From contig CAMFLJ010000120.1 in NCBI GenBank assembly GCA_945957335.1, forward strand, positions 1-10,168: DNA of 10,168 bases, read 5' to 3'. Origin of the DNA: an uncultured Actinomycetes bacterium (GTDB lineage: Bacteria; Actinomycetota; Acidimicrobiia; Acidimicrobiales; Acidimicrobilacustridaceae). Every line of letters starts with the position of its first letter. Positions within the stretch are counted from its first letter, which is position 1. A model generated the notes under the pieces. That model saw only the letters and a program-made list of their open reading frames with translations, had not been told where the DNA came from and ran no database searches. Positions 6,179-10,168 of the stretch are shown piece by piece. The position numbers and the translations under genes are program-made.

Positions 6179-6389
6179 CGAGGTCGGTCACCTCGAGGTG
6201 GGGCTCCACGCCGGTGAGGTCGACCACGATCGACCCCCGCCAGAACAGCTCGGCCTCGCGGCCGGGGTAGTGCTGGCCGCTGACGCCGTCGGTGGTGCAG
6301 ACCAGCGACCCCGACGGTGACGCCCAGGCCAGGGTGCGGCCGACCGGCACGGGCTCGATCACCTCGGTGCAGAACAGGCACTCGTACAC
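6147..6389 (-). CDS. Small CxxC protein, 80 residues (hypothetical)
   Basis: The product starts MYECLFCTEVIEPVPVG, with one CxxC pair (C4, C7) and a third cysteine in SLVCTTDGVSG. It ends with a strand-rich part containing ELFWRGSIVVDLTGVEP. I do not recognise the family; a metal site from the CxxC is possible but a single pair is not enough alone. The GTG start (6387-6389) has an excellent AAGGAG (complement of 6397-6402) 7 bases upstream and a promoter-like pair further up, which makes this a convincing gene despite its small size. It overlaps the end of the convergent gene at 5771-6178 by 32 bases, in which both strands are coding. The neighbouring minus gene 6546-6764 lies upstream with a 156-base gap, so this gene probably has its own promoter. 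Confidence 0.7.
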   Translation of the reverse strand: MYECLFCTEVIEPVPVGRTLAWASPSGSLVCTTDGVSGQHYPGREAELFWRGSIVVDLTGVEPHLEVTDLVTRRLQPASR

Positions 6390-6396
6390 GCACGAA

Positions 6397-6402
6397 CTCC
6401 TT
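6397..6402 (-). promoter_or_regulatory. Shine-Dalgarno AAGGAG deciding the GTG start at 6389
   Basis: The complement reads AAGGAG, followed by 7 bases and GTG TAC GAG TGC. It is one of the strongest ribosome sites in the window and is the main argument that the short minus-strand gene is real. Confidence 0.7.
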
Positions 6403-6434
6403 GGAAGACCCGCCCCCGATGGCCGTCGCCTGTG

Positions 6435-6465
6435 ACACTAGCCACACGGAGCGCGCGAAGGTCAA
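6435..6465 (-). promoter_or_regulatory. Putative promoter of the 6147-6389 gene
   Basis: On the minus strand, TTGACC (complement of 6460-6465) is followed after 19 bases by TAGTGT (complement of 6435-6440). TTGACC differs from TTGACA by one base and TAGTGT fits TAnnnT. The leader to the GTG would be about 40 bases and includes the Shine-Dalgarno. The spacer is slightly long. Apart from this promoter, I see nothing definite in the gap 6390-6545. Confidence 0.45.
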
Positions 6466-6545
6466 CATGACCGGCGCCCTCGGAACACCCTCGACCACGC
6501 TGCGTGCGAACAGCCGACCGCGTTCGGTGAGGAGTTCCGGCGGGG

Positions 6546-6764
6546 TCAGCCTCCGGCCAGGCGGTGGAGGTCGTTGAGGGCGGTGCGAACGTCGGCCCAC
6601 GGCCCCCGGAGCCGGCGGGTCAGCTCGGCCAGCTCGGCCCGGTCGGCCACCAGGCGCTCGGCCTCGTCGAGCAGCCACGCCAGCTGCTCGGAGGGGAGGC
6701 TCGGGCTCATGGCCAGCGACCGGCGCATGGCGGCGATGTCGCTGGAGGTGAGGTGCCGGTCCAT
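6546..6764 (-). CDS. Small helical protein, 72 residues (hypothetical)
   Basis: The product starts MDRHLTSSDIAAMRRSLAMS and continues with LPSEQLAWLLDEAERLVADR and a C-terminal helix ending LNDLHRLAGG. It looks almost entirely alpha-helical, charged and amphipathic, with a possible short coiled coil near residues 27-52. There are no cysteines and no membrane helix. I do not recognise the family. The ATG at 6764 is chosen because TATCGT lies exactly 7 bases upstream and there is no Shine-Dalgarno, which suggests a leaderless transcript. The open frame continues upstream only as antisense to the Ddn-like gene. It is divergent from the Ddn-like gene across a 103-base promoter region, so co-regulation is possible. 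Confidence 0.6.
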   Translation of the reverse strand: MDRHLTSSDIAAMRRSLAMSPSLPSEQLAWLLDEAERLVADRAELAELTRRLRGPWADVRTALNDLHRLAGG

Positions 6765-6771
6765 GACGCCG

Positions 6772-6800
6772 ACGATAGCGAACAGGTGTTCGTCCGTCGA
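6772..6800 (-). promoter_or_regulatory. Putative leaderless promoter of the 6546-6764 gene
   Basis: On the minus strand, TCGACG (complement of 6795-6800; 4 of 6 matches to TTGACA), a 17-base spacer and TATCGT (complement of 6772-6777) are followed by 7 bases and then ATG. The spacing matches the TACAGT-7-ATG arrangement at 2687-2702. It overlaps the -35 region of the divergent plus-strand promoter. Confidence 0.45.
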
Positions 6801-6825
6801 GCGCCGGGGTCGATCCCGGTACGAT
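6797..6825 (+). promoter_or_regulatory. Putative promoter of the Ddn-like gene
   Basis: TACGAT (6820-6825) fits TAnnnT. A poor -35 (TCGAGC, 6797-6802) would sit 17 bases upstream, sharing bases with the divergent promoter. Initiation about 7 bases after the -10 would fall near 6832, inside the palindrome at 6827-6842, leaving a leader of roughly 36 bases with a strong Shine-Dalgarno. Confidence 0.4.
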
Positions 6826-6826
6826 C

Positions 6827-6842
6827 GGTTGCGTTCGCAACC
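6827..6842. promoter_or_regulatory. Perfect palindrome GGTTGCGTTCGCAACC, operator candidate
   Basis: Two perfect 7-base arms, GGTTGCG and CGCAACC, flank TT. The palindrome begins one base after the TACGAT -10 box and would cover the predicted transcription start of the Ddn-like gene. It could be an operator for a dimeric regulator, or a hairpin at the very 5' end of the mRNA. No regulator gene is adjacent. Confidence 0.4.
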
Positions 6843-6855
6843 ACAGCAACCTTCC

Positions 6856-6860
6856 GGAGG
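6856..6860 (+). promoter_or_regulatory. Shine-Dalgarno GGAGG deciding the GTG start at 6868
   Basis: GGAGG (extending to GGAGGAAG) is 7 bases before GTG 6868 but 13 bases before the next in-frame ATG at 6874, so the GTG is the better start. Confidence 0.6.
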
Positions 6861-6867
6861 AAGCCCC

Positions 6868-7290
6868 GTGTCCATGTCCAGCGACGAGATGAACGGCTGG
6901 AACCAGCAGATCATCGCCGAGTTCCGCGCCAACGGCGGCAAGGTCGAGTCCTTCGGCGACGCCCCGATGGTGATCCTCCACAGCACTGGCGCCAAGAGCG
7001 GCGTCGAGCGCGAGAACCCGCTGGTGGCGCTGGTCGAGGGCGACGACATGTACCTCTTCGCCTCCAAGGCCGGCGCCCCGAGCAACCCCGACTGGTACCA
7101 CAACCTCAAGGCCAACCCGAAGGCCGAGATCGAGTACGGCACCGAGCGCTTCGCCATCGAGGCCGTCGAGGTCACCGGCACCGAGCGCGACGAGGTCTAC
7201 GCGCGCCAGGTCGCCGCCCAGCCCGGCTTCGGCGACTACGAGAAGGCCACCACCCGCGTCATCCCGGTCTTCAAGCTCGTCCGGTCCTGA
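6868..7290 (+). CDS. Deazaflavin (F420)-dependent nitroreductase/oxidoreductase, Ddn family
   Basis: The 140-residue protein belongs to the Ddn-like split-barrel family that uses reduced coenzyme F420 for hydride transfer; the mycobacterial member activates nitroimidazole prodrugs and reduces quinones. Characteristic segments are MVILHSTGAKSG (34-45) and ASKAGAPSNPDWYHNLKANP (65-84), the latter part of the cofactor-binding signature, followed by the C-terminal part YARQVAAQPGFGDYEKATTR. Length is normal for the family. The physiological substrate is not shown. F420 use is expected by family and implies that the host makes F420; no F420 synthesis gene is in the window. The GTG at 6868 is chosen on ribosome-site spacing; ATG 6874 is the alternative. 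It is divergent from a small helical protein and is followed by lysS after 78 bases, with its own promoter-like region between. Confidence 0.93.
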   Translation: MSMSSDEMNGWNQQIIAEFRANGGKVESFGDAPMVILHSTGAKSGVERENPLVALVEGDDMYLFASKAGAPSNPDWYHNLKANPKAEIEYGTERFAIEAVEVTGTERDEVYARQVAAQPGFGDYEKATTRVIPVFKLVRS

Positions 7291-7317
7291 GTCCCGGGGG
7301 CGGGCGGCCGACGCCAC

Positions 7318-7323
7318 TACTGT
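7318..7323 (+). promoter_or_regulatory. Putative -10 box TACTGT for lysS
   Basis: TACTGT fits TAnnnT and lies 45 bases before the lysS ATG. Transcription would start near 7330, giving a leader of about 39 bases containing GGAG (7355-7358). No -35 box is evident in the G-rich sequence upstream. Confidence 0.35.
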
Positions 7324-7368
7324 GGCCAACCGCCGTACCGCCCCCTCGACGACCGGAGCACCAGCCCG

Positions 7369-8931
7369 ATGACCCCCGACGACGCGCCCGACGCAGCCTC
7401 CGACGAGGTCACCGAAGAGGTCACCGAGGAGGAGCGCGCCGGCATCCGCTCGCAGCGGCTGGCGAAGCTGGCCCGCCTGCGCGAGGAGGGCATCGAGCCC
7501 TACCCGTACCGCTTCGACCGCGACCGCACCATCGGCGAGCTGCGTGAGTCGTTCGGGTCGCTCGAGGCGGGGGAGGAGACCGACACGGTCGTCCGCGTCG
7601 CCGGTCGCCTGATGCTCAAGCGGGAGCAGGGGCGGCTCACGTTCGGCCAGCTGCGCGACCGCAGCGGCGAGGTGCAGCTCTTCGTCTCCGCCGGGGTGCT
7701 CGGCAAGGAGACCTTCGCCACCTTCAACGACCTCGACCGCGGCGACTGGGTCGGCGTCGAGGGCACCGTGATGGTCACCAAGAAGGGGGAGCTGTCGGTC
7801 AAGGTCACCTCCTTCGAGCTGCTCTCCAAGGCGCTGCGCCCGCTGCCCGACAAGTGGAAGGGCCTCGCTGACGTCGACGCCCGCTACCGCCAGCGCTACG
7901 TCGACCTCACGGTCAACACCGACGCCCGGCGGGTGTTCGAGGTGCGCTTCGCCGCGGTCGACGCGATCCGCCAGGAGCTGCGCTCGCGCGGCTACCTCGA
8001 GGTCGAGACCCCCATCCTCAACCTCCAGCAGGGCGGCGCCACCGCCCGGCCCTTCATCACCCACTACAACGCGCTCGACATCGACACCTACCTGCGCATC
8101 GCCCTCGAGCTGCCCCTCAAGCGGCTGCTCGTCGGTGGCTTCGAGCGGGTCTTCGAGATCGGCCGGGTGTTCCGCAACGAGGGCATCGACACCCGCCACA
8201 ACCCCGAGTTCACGATGCTCGAGGCCTACGAGGCGTTCGGTGACTACTCCGAGATGATCGAGCTCACCGAGTCGCTCGTCGCCGGCGCCGCGGTGGCCGC
8301 CAACGGCACCACCACCGTCGAGCTGAGGGGACGCACCGTCGACCTCGCCCCGCCGTGGCGCCGCGTCACGATGGTCGAGCTCATCAAGGAGGTCGTGGGC
8401 GTCGACATCGACCCCTCGATGCCGGTCGAGCAGGCCCGTGCCGTGCTCGACCGCCTCGGCCTGGCCTGGCAGGACGGCTGGGGGGCTGGGCGCTGCACCC
8501 ACGAGGTCTACGACGAGCTGGTCGAGCCCAAGGTCATGGAGCCCACCGTGGTGCTGGACCACCCGCGCGAGACCTCGCCGCTGGCCAAGCCCCACCGCAG
8601 CGACCCGTCCCTCGTCGAGCGCTTCGAGGTGATCGTCGACGGGCGCGAGCTGGCCAACGCCTACAGCGAGCTCAACGACCCCGTCGAGCAGATCGCCCGC
8701 TTCCGCGAGGAGGCCGCCCACAAGGCCGCCGGCGACCCGGAGGCCGGCGACGTCGACTACGACTACGTGCGGGCCCTCGAGTACGGCATGCCCCCGGCCG
8801 GTGGGCTCGGCATCGGCATCGACCGGCTCATCATGCTGCTGGCCGGTGTCGAGAGCATCCGGGAGGTCATCCTCTTCCCGACGTTGCGGCCCGAGGCCGG
8901 CCTCGGCGACGACGACTTCCCGTCCGCGTAG
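7369..8931 (+). CDS. lysS: Lysine--tRNA ligase, class II (LysS)
   Basis: LysS charges tRNA-Lys with lysine in the cytoplasm. The 520-residue protein has an N-terminal helical part (about 22-60), an anticodon-binding OB fold (about 72-155, with GRLTFGQLRDRSGEVQLFVS), and the class II core. Motif 1 lies near 198-216. Motif 2 lies at 262-284 (FEIGRVFRNEG then HNPEFTMLE). Motif 3 is GLGIGIDRL at 479-487. The substrate-side segment RELANAYSELNDP (426-438) is present, so the enzyme looks complete and active. The first 22 residues are an acidic extension containing a 12-base tandem repeat (VTEEVTEEE). The ATG at 7369 has GGAG at 7355-7358, 10 bases upstream. A membrane lysyltransferase follows after 68 bases, which likely consumes Lys-tRNA made by this enzyme. 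The substrate assignment is confident from the motifs. Confidence 0.97.
   Translation: MTPDDAPDAASDEVTEEVTEEERAGIRSQRLAKLARLREEGIEPYPYRFDRDRTIGELRESFGSLEAGEETDTVVRVAGRLMLKREQGRLTFGQLRDRSGEVQLFVSAGVLGKETFATFNDLDRGDWVGVEGTVMVTKKGELSVKVTSFELLSKALRPLPDKWKGLADVDARYRQRYVDLTVNTDARRVFEVRFAAVDAIRQELRSRGYLEVETPILNLQQGGATARPFITHYNALDIDTYLRIALELPLKRLLVGGFERVFEIGRVFRNEGIDTRHNPEFTMLEAYEAFGDYSEMIELTESLVAGAAVAANGTTTVELRGRTVDLAPPWRRVTMVELIKEVVGVDIDPSMPVEQARAVLDRLGLAWQDGWGAGRCTHEVYDELVEPKVMEPTVVLDHPRETSPLAKPHRSDPSLVERFEVIVDGRELANAYSELNDPVEQIARFREEAAHKAAGDPEAGDVDYDYVRALEYGMPPAGGLGIGIDRLIMLLAGVESIREVILFPTLRPEAGLGDDDFPSA
7405..7428 (+). repeat. 12-base tandem repeat in lysS 5' end
   Basis: Two copies of GAGGTCACCGA plus one base (7405-7416 and 7417-7428) differ only at the last position. 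They encode EVTE-EVTE in the acidic N-terminal extension before the conserved part of LysRS, where length can vary. Confidence 0.75.
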
Positions 8932-8986
8932 GGTGGCCCCACGGCCGCCCCGACCGGGGTGTCCGGACATGGACGGTCCCGACGAC

Positions 8987-8991
8987 GGAGG
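8987..8991 (+). promoter_or_regulatory. Shine-Dalgarno GGAGG deciding the GTG start at 9000
   Basis: GGAGG is 8 bases before GTG 9000 but only 2 bases before the in-frame GTG at 8994, so 9000 is the better start. Confidence 0.55.
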
Positions 8992-8999
8992 ATGTGCCG

Positions 9000-10168
9000 G
9001 TGCGGCGTGATCTCACCCGACCCCGGCTGATCGGCTTCCTCACCGCTCTCGGTGGGTTGCTGCTGGTCGTCTCGACCCTGCCGATCCTGCGTCGCCGGGT
9101 CGAGAACGTGGCCGAGACCTTCACGCCCTTCGGCGTGCGCGTCACCAGCCACGTCGTCGCCCTCGGTGCCGGCGCCGCGCTGCTCTACCTGGCCGGCCAG
9201 CTCGCCCGCCGCCGCCACCTGGCGTGGGTCCTCGCGGTGGTGCTCTTCGGGGCCAGCACGGTGGTGAACGTGCTGCGGGTGCACCACGACGTGGCCGCCG
9301 TCTACTCGCTGGTGATGGTCGTGCTGCTGGTGGTCAGCCGCCGCCAGTTCACCGCCCCCGGCGACCCGCCCACCTTCTTCGAGCTGGTGCGGTTCGTGCC
9401 CTGGTACCTGCTCGGCGTGTTCGCCTACGGGTTCGCCGCGCTCTACCTCGAGCGCGAGAGCATCAGCCCCGAGCCCACGTTCTGGAACAACGTCGAGACC
9501 ATCGTGTTCGGTCTGGTCGGCGTCGACGGGCCCTACTCCTACCAGCGGCGCTTCTTCGAGTGGGCGTTCCCGTCGTCGCTGCTCGCCCTCGGGATCGGCG
9601 GCCTGGCGTGGGCCGTGATCCTGGCGTTCCGGCCGATCGTGGCCCACCCGGAGGCCGACACCCCGGCGTGGGAGAAGGCGCTCACCATCGTGCGCACCTG
9701 GTCGACCGACACCCTCGACTACTTCGCCCTGCGCAACGACAAGCTCTTCTTCTTCTCGTCCGACGGGCGGGCGATGATCGCCTACACCTACGTGGGCCGC
9801 TACGCCCTCGCCTCGGGCGACCCGATCGGCCACCCCGACTCGATCCACCGGGTGGTCGACGAGTTCCTCGACATGTGCCGCCAGCGGGCGTGGGGTGTCG
9901 CCTTCCTGGCCGCCCGCGAGGCCGATCGTCAGATGTACCTCGACCGGGGCCTGCACACCGTCTACCTGGGCGACGAGGCCATCGTCGACTGCCACGGCTT
10001 CAACCTGCAGGGCAAGAAGTGGAAGAGCATCCGCCAGTCGTCGGGGCGCATCGAGCGCACCTACCGATTCGTGTGGATGCCCGAGACCGAGGCCAGCCCG
10101 GAGCTCATCGCCGAGCTGAACGACATCTCGAAGCGCTGGCGGGGAAAGGCCCCCGAGCGGGGCTTCAC
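9000..10168 (+). CDS. Membrane lysyltransferase, LysX/MprF-like (DUF2156), 3' end outside window
   Basis: The frame is open from GTG 9000 to the window end (389 codons). The N-terminal half has about six hydrophobic helices (roughly residues 11-30, 48-66, 74-93, 98-113, 130-150, 189-210). From about 230 the sequence matches the phosphatidylglycerol lysyltransferase C-terminal (DUF2156, GNAT-like) domain: TLDYFALRNDKLFFFSSDGR, ALASGDPIG and YLGDEAIVD. Such enzymes transfer lysine from Lys-tRNA to phosphatidylglycerol, changing surface charge and resistance to cationic peptides. The TM part resembles the short LysX-type N terminus rather than the long MprF flippase. lysS lies 68 bases upstream, so the pair probably shares a transcript. 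In mycobacterial LysX a LysRS domain follows this one in the same polypeptide; whether that is so here lies beyond the window. Amino acid specificity is inferred from context. Confidence 0.88.
   Translation, partial: MRRDLTRPRLIGFLTALGGLLLVVSTLPILRRRVENVAETFTPFGVRVTSHVVALGAGAALLYLAGQLARRRHLAWVLAVVLFGASTVVNVLRVHHDVAAVYSLVMVVLLVVSRRQFTAPGDPPTFFELVRFVPWYLLGVFAYGFAALYLERESISPEPTFWNNVETIVFGLVGVDGPYSYQRRFFEWAFPSSLLALGIGGLAWAVILAFRPIVAHPEADTPAWEKALTIVRTWSTDTLDYFALRNDKLFFFSSDGRAMIAYTYVGRYALASGDPIGHPDSIHRVVDEFLDMCRQRAWGVAFLAAREADRQMYLDRGLHTVYLGDEAIVDCHGFNLQGKKWKSIRQSSGRIERTYRFVWMPETEASPELIAELNDISKRWRGKAPERGF

Noticed and set aside
6189..6200. Palindrome CACCTCGAGGTG
   Set aside because: Lies inside the 6147-6389 coding region; Leu/Glu/Val codons in GC-rich DNA easily give such palindromes, and no promoter is near.
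8948..8959. CCCC-GACC-GGGG as a terminator between lysS and the lysyltransferase
   Set aside because: Only 4 base pairs; too weak, and the two genes probably share a transcript.
6088..8970. 960-residue open frame on the minus strand
   Set aside because: It runs antisense to lysS, the Ddn-like gene and the small genes, and its translation is valine/glycine/leucine-rich shadow sequence typical of the complement of GC-rich genes; no family features.
8763..9995. 410-residue open frame on the minus strand opposite the lysyltransferase
   Set aside because: Shadow frame, repetitive acidic/Gly/His composition, no ribosome site, and the opposite strand encodes a recognised protein.

Overview
This window is uniformly very GC-rich DNA with dense, short-spaced genes, several GTG or TTG starts, and promoter-like boxes of the actinobacterial TAnnnT type. 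An F420-type (Ddn family) oxidoreductase and a LysX-like membrane lysyltransferase next to lysS point to Actinomycetota. I would guess a deep lineage such as Acidimicrobiia, but that placement is an inference. The window looks like ordinary chromosome. I see no transposase, integrase, phage gene, CRISPR array or toxin system, and no gap longer than about 160 bases between genes.

Layout: (1) 1-2285 (+): the 3' part of a DUF512/radical-SAM-type gene overlaps der (ribosome-assembly GTPase) by ATGA. (2) 2297-2597 (-): a small MTH1187/YkoF-type thiamine-binding protein converges on der, with a perfect hairpin between the two genes. (3) 2700-5520 (+): a membrane-anchored PP2C/RsbU-type phosphatase, a 67-residue zinc-ribbon membrane miniprotein (TTG start), and a Baeyer-Villiger-type flavin monooxygenase that overlaps it. 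(4) 5534-5650: tRNA-Pro(GGG) with encoded CCA and a strong hairpin terminator. (5) 5771-6764: three small proteins of unknown function. One is on + and two are on -, and the first two overlap tail to tail. (6) 6868-7290 (+): a Ddn-like F420-dependent oxidoreductase, read divergently from the third small gene across a compact two-way promoter region that holds a perfect palindrome. (7) 7369-10168 (+): lysS, then a multi-TM lysyltransferase (LysX/MprF C-terminal domain type) that runs off the end.

How the genes fit together: DUF512-der is a translationally coupled pair. LysS charges tRNA-Lys, and the membrane enzyme just downstream probably uses Lys-tRNA to modify phosphatidylglycerol; in mycobacteria these two activities are fused in LysX. 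The phosphatase, zinc-ribbon and monooxygenase genes form a plausible transcript, but no shared function is evident.

The window holds no obviously new defence or mobile system. The points most worth a second look are the lysS-lysyltransferase tandem, the divergent promoter with a palindrome at 6765-6867, apparent leaderless starts with an identical 7-base spacing from a TAnnnT box, a tRNA promoter built into the stop codon of the preceding gene, and the unrecognised small proteins.
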